Part shown: positions 57,482 through 64,000 of the stretch, piece after piece
Position numbering within the stretch: position 1 is the stretch's first letter
Layout: every line of letters starts with the position of its first letter
Assembly: GCA_963732845.1 (NCBI GenBank)
Contig: CAVTBE010000019.1
Coordinates: forward strand, 37,378-101,377
Direction of reading: 5' to 3'
Source of the DNA: CAVSRC01 sp963732845
GTDB taxonomy: Bacteria; Pseudomonadota; Alphaproteobacteria; Rhizobiales; Kaistiaceae
DNA length: 64,000 nucleotides
The notes under the pieces: model-generated
Database searches by the model: none
Told to the model about the DNA's origin: nothing
Seen by the model: the letters and a program-made list of their open reading frames with translations, nothing else
Translations under genes and position numbers: made by a program

Positions 57482-58486
57482 TCACAAGGACTTAAAGGCT
57501 GCGATGAGATCCGCCATGTCGTCCGGCGGGGGGCTCTCGAAGCGCATTTCCGCCCCCGTCACCGGGTGCGCGAAGCCGAGCAGCCAGGCATGCAGCGCCT
57601 GGCGGGGAAAAGCGGAAACCAGGCTCCGCGCCGGTTCCGGCAGCAGCGCCGCCTTGGTGGCGAAGCCCGAGCCATAGGCGCGGTCGCCGATGACCGGATG
57701 GCCGATCGCCGCCATGTGGACGCGAATCTGGTGGGTACGGCCGGTCTCCAGCGCGCATTCCACCAGGGTGGCGATGGGCCGTTCCTGCGGTCCGTAGCGC
57801 TCCTCCACCGCATAGTGGGTGATCGCGTGGCGGCCGCCGGTGCGCTTCACCTCGATCTTCTCGCGATTGCGGGTCGAGCGGGCGAGCGGCAGATCGATCG
57901 TTCCCTGCGGGCGGTCGGGCACGCCCCAGACGAGCGCCAGATAGGCGCGCTCCAGCGGGCCCGAACGGCCGTGATCGGCGAACTGGGCGGCCAGCCCCTT
58001 GTGCGCCCGGTCGGTCTTGGCGACCACCATCAGGCCCGATGTGTCCTTGTCGAGCCGGTGGACGATGCCCGGGCGGGCGACGCCGCCGATGCCGGAGAGG
58101 GTCTGGCCGCAATGGGCGATGAGGGCATTGACCAGCGTCCCGCCATGATGGCCGGCGGCCGGGTGGACGACCAGCCCGGCCGGTTTGTCGATGACGATGA
58201 GATCGTCATCCTCGTAGGCGATCGCCAGCGGGATGTCCTCCGCGACCGGTCCGGCCGGCTCCGGTGGTGGCAGATCGATGGCGACCACCTCGCCCGGTTT
58301 GACCGGCCTTTTCGGCTCCACTATCGTCCGTCCGCCGATCGCCACGCGGCCGTCGACGATGAGCTTCTTGGCGCGGTTGCGGCCGAGATCCTCGATCGCG
58401 CCGGCGAGCCACGCGTCGAGACGGGTCCCGCCGGCCTCTTCGGCGACGGTCCGTTCAACCTGCCTGCCAGGCCCGTTCGACACCAT
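57482..58486 (-). CDS. rluD: RluA/RluD-family 23S rRNA pseudouridine synthase
   Basis: A 334-residue enzyme. An N-terminal S4 domain (GTRLDAWLAGAIEDLGRNRAKKLIVDGRVAIGG) is followed by the catalytic domain with GIVHRLDKDTSGLMVVAKT (catalytic Asp in HRLDKDTSG) and LETGRTHQIRVHMAAIGHPVIGD. This architecture is that of RluD/RluC. It starts at 58486 and overlaps by two bases the divergent DUF6476-like gene. rpoH lies 151 bases downstream. Confidence 0.92.
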   Translation of the reverse strand: MVSNGPGRQVERTVAEEAGGTRLDAWLAGAIEDLGRNRAKKLIVDGRVAIGGRTIVEPKRPVKPGEVVAIDLPPPEPAGPVAEDIPLAIAYEDDDLIVIDKPAGLVVHPAAGHHGGTLVNALIAHCGQTLSGIGGVARPGIVHRLDKDTSGLMVVAKTDRAHKGLAAQFADHGRSGPLERAYLALVWGVPDRPQGTIDLPLARSTRNREKIEVKRTGGRHAITHYAVEERYGPQERPIATLVECALETGRTHQIRVHMAAIGHPVIGDRAYGSGFATKAALLPEPARSLVSAFPRQALHAWLLGFAHPVTGAEMRFESPPPDDMADLIAAFKSL

Positions 58487-58868
58487 GGTCCGTTCATCCT
58501 TCGACGACGACGATAAACCGCTCGACCCGGCAATGCTGCGCGTCCAGGCGAAAATGCGCCGGCTGATGCTGATCGCCGGCCTGACGCTGGGGCTCGGCAT
58601 CCTCGTGGTCTTTGCCGCGATCCTCTACAAGATCGCCGGTGGCTCAGACAAGGCGCCGCTCCCCACCGCCTGGCGGCCGGGCGACGCGGTGCCGACGCTG
58701 AGCTTCAGCGAGATGGGGCTCGCCGCCGGCGCCAATTTCGTTTCGACTGCGTCCGACGGGCGGCGGCTGATCCTGACCTATGAGCGACCGGGCGGCGGCA
58801 CGTCGCTGGTCTTCATCGATGCGGCAACGCTGAAAGTGACCGGCCGGCTGGACCTTTCCGGCGAGTGA
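58485..58868 (+). CDS. Small single-pass membrane protein (DUF6476-like)
   Basis: A 127-residue protein. Acidic start (SFDDDDKPLDPAMLRVQAKMRRL), one membrane helix (about residues 26-50, LMLIAGLTLGLGILVVFAAILYKIAG), then a beta-rich outside part ending in TLKVTGRLDLSGE. Rhizobiales have such a gene back to back with rluD. Its ATG overlaps the rluD start by two bases on the other strand. Function unknown. Confidence 0.78.
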   Translation: MVRSSFDDDDKPLDPAMLRVQAKMRRLMLIAGLTLGLGILVVFAAILYKIAGGSDKAPLPTAWRPGDAVPTLSFSEMGLAAGANFVSTASDGRRLILTYERPGGGTSLVFIDAATLKVTGRLDLSGE

Positions 58869-58938
58869 GAGTGCCTTGCCAAGGGTAGGGTGGGCCCGCT
58901 ATATCGTGGCGTCCGCGCGATCGTCTCGCGCTGCCGCG

Positions 58939-59014
58939 GCTCCCTTCGTCTAGCGGTCCAGGACGTCGCCCTCTCACGGCGAAAACAGGGGTTCGAGTCC
59001 CCTAGGGAGCGCCA
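58939..59014 (+). tRNA. tRNA-Glu (CTC)
   Basis: Cloverleaf is complete: acceptor GCTCCCT (58939-58945) with AGGGAGC (59004-59010), D arm with CTAGCGGTCCAGGAC, anticodon stem TCGCC/GGCGA with loop CTCTCAC (anticodon CTC), T arm CAGGGGTTCGAGTCCCCTA, discriminator G and encoded CCA. It marks the 5' edge of the accessory region and is a likely integration site. Confidence 0.96.
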
Positions 59015-59077
59015 ATCTTTTCAAGCATTTAGCGGTAATTGCGTCGCGTCTGTCCAACATCTGGCCAATAAACCGCG

Positions 59078-59326
59078 ATGAACACCACTGGATTCGTATC
59101 GACAATCGGACGGGCCGTCCGCCGCTGGTGGATCGGCGACTATGTGCCGCCCGAGAACGATCCCAGTAGCCCGCTCGTCTTCGTCATGAGTACGCAGCGG
59201 AGGCATTGGACGGCGCGGGCCACCGAGGCGACGTGGCGGTATTTTGTCTCTCACCACCGATGGATCATCGGCACGCTGTTGATCGGGTTGGTTGGGCTGT
59301 ACATCGCCGCCACGCGCGGCCCATAG
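59078..59326 (+). CDS. Hypothetical small membrane protein
   Basis: An 82-residue protein with one membrane helix near the C-terminus (WIIGTLLIGLVGLYIAA, residues 62-78) and an aromatic-rich middle (WTARATEATWRYFVSHHRW). No domain recognised. It is the first gene after tRNA-Glu and has no strong ribosome binding site, so its reality is not certain. The TIR gene starts 90 bases behind it. Confidence 0.5.
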   Translation: MNTTGFVSTIGRAVRRWWIGDYVPPENDPSSPLVFVMSTQRRHWTARATEATWRYFVSHHRWIIGTLLIGLVGLYIAATRGP

Positions 59327-59415
59327 CACGGAGCCTCTGGCGCAGTCTGCTGTGGCTTTGTGCCTCCATGCGCTACAATGCGGAGAGACTACCGTTGCCG
59401 GGGGGCACGTGCGGC

Positions 59416-59853
59416 ATGATCTTCATATCATACGCCTCGGAGGACTATGACTATGCGTGCTCACTGTTCCTTGAGTTGAAGGCGGCTGACCTGGCCCCTT
59501 GGATGGACAAGCCGCCCGCACCGCACCGTGGCGAAGGGCTGCAGCCTGGTCATCGATGGCGAGACATCATCGAACAGAAGATGCGGGCTGCCGATCAGAT
59601 AATCTTGGTCCTCTCGGATAGGTCGGTCAGGAAGCGGGGCTTTGTTAGATATGAGTTCCGAGTCGCACTGGAACTCATGAACTACATACCGGACGACGAA
59701 ATTCTCGTGATACCGATCCTCAAGGAGCAATGCGAAGTACCCCCGCTGCGGGTGGACATGATTGTGCTGACGGACCTTCACTGGGAACTTGTCCCGACGG
59801 CCGAGCTGCCTTCATTCGTTCAGCGGCTCGCACAAACGATCTTGGGGGTTTGA
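59416..59853 (+). CDS. TIR-domain protein
   Basis: A 145-residue stand-alone TIR domain. Box 1 is IFISYASEDYDYA (residues 2-14), followed by APWMD. The alphaC region has DQIILVLSDRSVRKRGFVRYEF, where Glu80 sits at the place of the NADase catalytic Glu and Ser70 before it. ILVIPILK follows. Bacterial TIRs cleave or cyclise NAD in anti-phage defence. The beta-propeller gene starts 3 bases after the stop. Start at 59416 is preferred over ATG 59368. Base composition is lower in GC than the core genes, consistent with transfer. Confidence 0.85.
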   Translation: MIFISYASEDYDYACSLFLELKAADLAPWMDKPPAPHRGEGLQPGHRWRDIIEQKMRAADQIILVLSDRSVRKRGFVRYEFRVALELMNYIPDDEILVIPILKEQCEVPPLRVDMIVLTDLHWELVPTAELPSFVQRLAQTILGV

Positions 59854-59856
59854 AAC

Positions 59857-61116
59857 ATGGCAATCGGTCAAGCCATTTCTCAGTTGAGAGGAGCCAGTGG
59901 TACCCGGTGGTCTCGCAAGATCGGTCGGTTCCACTCCCGGAACAACATCGTGGTCGTGGACGGGAGGGCTGTTTTCGGCAATTCAGGTCGTGAGTGGCAA
60001 CAAGCAGACGAGCAGGACGGCGTCTATTGCGTCGGACTCGATGACGGACGAGAGGCATGGTTCTGCCCCACCGGCGCAGACGTGAATCAAATTGCGGTGT
60101 TCGGCGATATAGTGGCGGCAGGTACTGACGATGGCGATTTCATCATCGTGGACCTGCAAACGGGTTTCCTGCTGGAGGTTTGGCACGGGCACTCCCCGAT
60201 TTATGCGAGGCCCTTCAGCCTCACCGTCCTCGGCGCGCGCCGTATTGTTGCCGTCACAGGCGCTGGCGAAATCATCGGGTTTGATCCTGTAGCCAAGGCA
60301 TTTGCTACGCTCGGACAAGTTCCTGGCAATGTGCGTGCAAATGCATTGCAGTTGGGCCGCCCGTTCGAAGAGGGTGCTTTCCTCGTCGGCACGGAAGACG
60401 GCCAGATTTGGAAGGTCCGCATCGGTGATGCCGCCGAGTGCAAGCCATTTTTCAAGATCAACGCAGGTCGCAATGCGCAATATGACGTTGAACTGAACAT
60501 CAGGGGAATCTCGGCTCTGGTGCGGAGCGAAGATCGGTTGATAGTGACCTTCGCGCGAGACACCTACAGCGAACAGCCTCCGCTCATGGCAATTTCGCTG
60601 ACGAGTGGCCAACCCGTGTGGGCTGCGCGACTTCCGAAGTCTCTATCGCGCCAACGGCAGACCGTTGGGAATGCGCGAATCCAGCCCGTCGTTTGGCGAA
60701 ATCTGGTGCTATGTACCTTCTCATATGACGATGCGCTTCACGCGTTCTCACTCGCGAATGGCCGATCTGAATGGAAGATCCGCCTGGACGACGGATTTTT
60801 TCAGAATTGGTCGTCACCTGTACTAGACGGTGACTCCCTCTACGTCGCGCGCGTTAATGGCATCGTGCACAAAGTCGATCTTCAACGTAGGAAGATCGCG
60901 TGGTCGAATTCGGTCGAGACGCCGAGTCCGAAGGCGATTGGCCTTTCCTCATCAGATGAAGCGCCATGGCCAATTTGGAAGCCGCGCGGATATGATTTGC
61001 CAGGACCAGTGCCGGGGCAAGCCCTCGTCGGGGGCATTGCCGCAACGCCGACGGTTGCTGATGGATTCTTGATGGTCGGCACGATATCCGGCTCCCTTTA
61101 CTGCATCAAAGCTTGA
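59857..61116 (+). CDS. PQQ-like beta-propeller protein partnered with TIR
   Basis: A 419-residue protein made of about seven beta-propeller blades. Recurring hydrophobic four-strand units read YCVGLDDGREAWF, IVAAGTDDGDFIIVDLQTGFLLEVW, LHAFSLANGRSEWKIRLDDGF and LYVARVNGIVHKVDLQRRKIAW, and the end closes the ring with FLMVGTISGSLYCIKA. These are PQQ/outer-membrane-assembly type repeats, but there is no signal peptide, so it is cytoplasmic. GGGGG lies before the ATG, and coupling to the TIR gene suggests a sensor or scaffold for the TIR effector. Confidence 0.8.
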   Translation: MAIGQAISQLRGASGTRWSRKIGRFHSRNNIVVVDGRAVFGNSGREWQQADEQDGVYCVGLDDGREAWFCPTGADVNQIAVFGDIVAAGTDDGDFIIVDLQTGFLLEVWHGHSPIYARPFSLTVLGARRIVAVTGAGEIIGFDPVAKAFATLGQVPGNVRANALQLGRPFEEGAFLVGTEDGQIWKVRIGDAAECKPFFKINAGRNAQYDVELNIRGISALVRSEDRLIVTFARDTYSEQPPLMAISLTSGQPVWAARLPKSLSRQRQTVGNARIQPVVWRNLVLCTFSYDDALHAFSLANGRSEWKIRLDDGFFQNWSSPVLDGDSLYVARVNGIVHKVDLQRRKIAWSNSVETPSPKAIGLSSSDEAPWPIWKPRGYDLPGPVPGQALVGGIAATPTVADGFLMVGTISGSLYCIKA

Positions 61117-61460
61117 GGCACGACCGCGCGCTTGGCTGATCACGCCGCCTCGACCCTCGGCGCCGGCCGGTCGCGCCCCGCGCCCCGGCTGGTCACCGAT
61201 GCCCCGCGCCTGGTGCCCATGCCCTCCGCCGCGGCGGTGTCGCCTGAGCGCGCCGCTTCTCGCTCGTCACCAAGCTCTTGGCCCTTGCCCTCTGCCGGGC
61301 GCTCAGGGAGGTGGCCTTTACTGTCGCGTCGCCGTCGGGCCATCGGGATCAGGTGGCCTGGGCACATGGCGGCCAGCGATAAGTTTAACCACGATCAGGG
61401 TAATGTGTTGCAACCTAAGCGAGAAGGAGCTATCGGCGGTCCTAACGCGGGGAGGCAAGT
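61117..61460. other. Intergenic region with a dispersed repeat copy
   Basis: About 340 bases without a convincing gene. Base composition changes abruptly to very GC-rich at 61140-61330, where one copy of a dispersed repeat (61275-61315) lies, then returns to a normal mix with the promoter and GGGGAGG ribosome binding site of the next gene. Confidence 0.5.
61275..61315. repeat. Dispersed repeat, copy A
   Basis: About 40 bases sharing the core GGCCCTTGCCCTC and, with copy C, GGCGCTCAGG-AGGTGGC. Related copies lie at 62347-62384 and 62598-62638. Confidence 0.6.
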
Positions 61461-62209
61461 ATGGGCCTGTTGAGCGGCCAACTCACTCACATGGCGATGC
61501 CGCGGACCCCTGAGGAACGTGAGCGGGTGGAGAAGTGGGGCTTCGTCCTGGTCGAGCCCAACACGCCGGTCGAGGGAGAGGGCCTCTACCGAATCCCGGA
61601 GGCGCGTCCGATGAGTGAGGTCGTCGGCCAGCCACCCGAGGGGATGCGCGAGGCCAGCCAGGCCGTCGGTGGATCACCAGGGAAATCTACGGCCGCGGCG
61701 TCAACTCCGACGGCCGGCTGGAGGCGTTCCTGGTCGCGTTCTACCGCCTCGACTGGAAGCTGGGGTTCGACAGCCGGGTATTCTGGCCAGCGTTCCTCGA
61801 AGCGTGGCCGCGTTGTGACGCCACGTGGCCGTACCGGCGCGATCTGCTGAGAGAGATGCGCTGGCGCCAGGCCGAGTGGCCAGGAGAGCAGCTCAAGTTC
61901 CTCGAACCGGATGCTCGCGGATTCTTCGACAGCCTGCCGGACCTCGTGACCATCTACAGAGGTTGCAATAGGTCGCGGGTACGCGGAATCTCCTGGACCA
62001 CGGACCGCGCCGTGGCGGAGGCTTTCTGGCGCGGCCACAGGAACATTCGGTGGCCCGACCCCGTCCTGGCCGAAGCCTTCGTCCCTAAGGAGGCGGTGTT
62101 CGCGCCGTTCGTCGGTCGGCAGGAGAGCGAGCTGGTGATCGATCCACGCCGCCTGCGGCGCCTGACCGTCATTGACTGGGTGCCGAGTGAAGCTGCCGGG
62201 GCGAATTGA
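61461..62209 (+). pseudogene. Putative ADP-ribosyltransferase-fold protein, frameshifted
   Basis: The ATG at 61461 has a GGGGAGGC ribosome binding site. The first frame reads normally (RTPEERERVEKWGFVLVEPN) to about residue 70. A missing base near 61668-61672 then moves the coding frame: RWITREIYGRGV, LVAFYRLDWKLGFDS and, from 61856, the C-terminal part to the stop at 62209. Corrected length is 249 residues. The end has IYRGC, GISWTTD, AFVPKEAVFA and RQESELVID, the R, S-T and E-x-E pattern of ADP-ribosyltransferases. Similar proteins occur in phages and islands. Frameshift or assembly indel. Confidence 0.6.
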
Positions 62210-62346
62210 GATCGCCCGGATCATAGTCAGCGTTGATCATTGCTACCGCTCATCGACCCCCGCCGGGCGCTGCCGAGCCGCTCCCGGGCGCGGGGCTCCA
62301 TGCTGCGAGTTCGACCGGCGTTGTTCATGACCACCCTCGGCGCCGC

Positions 62347-62384
62347 GCTCCTGGCCCTTGCCCTCTGCCCGTTGGTGAGGGACG
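62347..62384. repeat. Dispersed repeat, copy B
   Basis: Shares the core GGCCCTTGCCCTCTGCC with copy A and diverges after it. Confidence 0.55.
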
Positions 62385-62597
62385 TTTAGCATCGCGCATG
62401 CGACCGCATGGAGGGCGAGATGAACATCGAAGAGTCGATCAAGGACGGCCTGCTCAGGTGCGTCGCAGACCCTAGCCCAGCATACCGGCCCTCGACCCTC
62501 GCGAGCCCGCGCTGGAGCCGCCCCCGAGGCGCGAAGTCGATCCATGTCACCGTCAGACATTGGTGCCTCCTAAATGCGCTGCGCGGACCGACACCGC

Positions 62598-62638
62598 CCT
62601 CGTGGCCCTTGCCCTCCGCCCGGCGCTCAGGAGGTGGC
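62598..62638. repeat. Dispersed repeat, copy C
   Basis: Shares the GGCCCTTGCCCTC core and the following GGCGCTCAGG-AGGTGGC with copy A. Confidence 0.6.
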
Positions 62639-62846
62639 TCGGGTCGTCCGGGTGGGGGGAGCGCCGTATTGGTCGGTTCGATCTTGACATTGATGTTCAT
62701 CGGCAACGCGTTCTGGCTCTATCGCACAGTGAGACTTTGCCTGCTGTGTCATCCAGAGGTCTTCGAGCGCGACGATAGACAAAGCCCCGGCTTTTGGCGG
62801 AGGCGTCGTCCCTTCATTTGAGGGCTTGCTCTGTGCCGTGTTGCCT

Positions 62847-63239
62847 TCAGAATTGCCGCAAGCGTTGCGACCGCATCGGTAGCTCGAACATAGCGCCACC
62901 TGCCACGAGGCCGGCTTGCTGCTCTATGCGGTCCCAGAGGGCGAGGATGCGCTCCATCTGCTTGCGGACAGACGCTTTGAAGAGACCGCGGGAGAGGAAG
63001 AACCCGATCATGTTTGACTGACGGAAAGCAGCGTATTCGACCCGGCTTCTAGTGATGCGCCGGTCACCTGAAATGATGATCCAACCGCCCTCGGCCCCTA
63101 ACTGCGAGATCCAATCAACATCGGCTACGCCAGGCCCGAATCGATCCCGCACGTGAATAATTGTATGCTGACCAGCAAAGAGCGCATTCAGCGCACGCGC
63201 CAGCGCCGGTGACAAATTCTCATCGATAAGTATCTTCAC
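62847..63239 (-). CDS. DUF5615 PIN-like toxin
   Basis: A 130-residue protein. KILIDENLSPALARAL opens with the acidic DE pair of PIN-like nucleases; GVADVDWI and IIISGDRRITRS supply further acids in the expected order. DUF5615 proteins are predicted RNases acting as toxins with DUF433 antitoxins. Its ATG overlaps the stop of the upstream antitoxin frame in a TGA/ATG junction at 63236-63239, the usual coupling for such pairs. Confidence 0.82.
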   Translation of the reverse strand: MKILIDENLSPALARALNALFAGQHTIIHVRDRFGPGVADVDWISQLGAEGGWIIISGDRRITRSRVEYAAFRQSNMIGFFLSRGLFKASVRKQMERILALWDRIEQQAGLVAGGAMFELPMRSQRLRQF

Positions 63240-63956
63240 GCTGCTTTCTTCAGCAGCGACAGCTCGAAGGCTTGGGCGTCTCGCACGACATTCGGCGGTA
63301 CGTCGTACACCATAGACGCCCGTTCCACCGAACCTTCGGCTTCAATCGCGTCGAACAGCACGGCAGTCGGCACTCCATAGTCCGCCGCAATGGGCTGGCC
63401 GAAGGCACGCTCCGGATCAATTACGATGGAGGACTTCCCTCGAAATGGGCGCCAACGGGTCACGACATCACTCGCGATGTCTAGGTCACGAAATGTCCGT
63501 TCGATGACCTGCTTCAGCACAAACTGGTGGCGCTTTAAATCGAGAAGCTGAGATTCACCCCTCGATCAATGCTCTCTAGGAATATGGTTCGACCGTCCGT
63601 CTTGAACCGGCGGGTTGAGAATGGCCGATCATCGGCAACGACCTCGCGCGCATATACAAGGCAGTTCCGGATGGCCTTGAGCCCAACGCCCGCATTGACG
63701 AATGCAGCAACAAATCGTAGTTCGATGAGATCCCTGAACCCGAGTTCTAGCCCCTCGACTTCATCGGCCACAACTTGCACCGGCCAAAGAGGCGCCACGT
63801 GGCGCCCTCCTCGCGTTCTTTGTAGCTGTAGCCCAAGAGCCATCGGCGGAGATTGCGTGGCGCTGTGCGCAGAAGACGACCGGCCTCTGCGGGACTGTAG
63901 GATCCCACACCAAACGGGCGCATCACCGGCGCGTTGTTTTCGGGCGACATTTGCAT
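63236..63956 (-). pseudogene. DUF433 antitoxin, reading frame broken twice
   Basis: Read together, three frames make one antitoxin of about 240 residues. The N-terminus from 63956 is a MerR-like helix-turn-helix (SYSPAEAGRLLRTAPRNLRRWLLGYSY). A one-base loss near 63790 leads to RHVAPLWPVQVVADEV and the middle part (63535-63843). A second loss near 63548 leads to QLLDLKRHQFVLKQVIERTF and the intact DUF433 part (63236-63520) with VIDPERAFGQPI and GSVERASMVYDVPPNVVRDA. The toxin frame is intact. Either the antitoxin decayed or the assembly has indels here. Confidence 0.65.
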
Positions 63957-64000
63957 AAGTCTCTTATACCACCGGCTCAGCGAGGATGGTGACCTACATT

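Larger units (their letters stand above)
62210..62846. other. Gene-poor stretch with repeats and doubtful ORFs
   Basis: About 640 bases. Copies B and C of the dispersed repeat lie here. A 137-codon frame at 62408-62821 starts plausibly (MEGEMNIEESIKDGLLRCV) and ends with a hydrophobic segment (about 62667-62715), but its middle is Arg/Pro-rich repeat sequence. I regard it as decayed or spurious. Confidence 0.5.

Noticed and set aside
62408..62821. 137-codon frame with a hydrophobic end
   Set aside because: Its middle is the dispersed repeat read in one frame; possibly a decayed gene start, but not supportable as a gene.

Overview
The window is a 64-kb piece of a high-GC alphaproteobacterial chromosome. 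Gene content points to the Hyphomicrobiales (Rhizobiales): DUF465, DUF1013, DUF1192 and RcdA/DUF1465 proteins, the ruvC-ruvA-ruvB and ybgC-tolQRAB-pal-cpoB-tilS-ftsH blocks, the zapA-6S RNA-cyclo-ligase block, an RpoH with a clear RpoH box, and TTAA-N7-TTAA CtrA boxes. The genus cannot be named from sequence reading alone.

Layout. 1-9000: purine biosynthesis (purK partial, purE), two DUF465 proteins, a SafE/TauE permease with a broken gene behind it, an SDR-NUDIX-VOC-WYL regulator group, DUF1013, a quinone oxidoreductase, DUF1192 and rcdA. A probable CtrA-linked small RNA lies just before rcdA. 9000-20000 (minus strand): rpmE, an ExbB/MotA-like plus OmpA-domain pair, an inositol-phosphatase-family gene, a Sel1 protein, a ThiE-like gene, and the sugar-phosphate cluster tkt-gap-pgk-fba. 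20300-32850: DUF4164, zapA, 6S RNA, 5-formyl-THF cyclo-ligase, YmdB phosphodiesterase, pckA, yebC, a membrane metallophosphoesterase, a second TauE, Lrp and EamA, then the Holliday-junction genes ruvC, ruvA and ruvB with a small membrane protein between ruvA and ruvB. 32850-44700: GH15 glucanase, GNAT, the Tol-Pal cell-envelope system with two perfect CtrA boxes, tilS and ftsH. 44700-58900: an outer-membrane beta-barrel protein, a 42-bp hairpin repeat array, serC (structured leader) and serA, an EamA transporter, purA, a Pro-rich membrane protein, a TPP riboswitch with two thiamine-type ABC genes, DUF1003 with a strongly structured leader, rpoH, an RluD-type synthase and tRNA-Glu.

58939-64000 looks like an accessory island downstream of tRNA-Glu(CTC). 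It has mixed composition, few core genes, dispersed repeats, a two-gene TIR / beta-propeller operon (candidate anti-phage module), a broken ADP-ribosyltransferase-like gene and a DUF5615/DUF433 toxin-antitoxin pair whose antitoxin frame is interrupted twice.

At least six genes show single-base frameshifts, including the normally indispensable purA, whose length becomes exactly 430 residues once one base is removed. Indel errors in the assembly are therefore a serious alternative to true gene decay, and this applies to every broken gene reported here. All functions are read from motifs and remembered family knowledge; no database search was possible.
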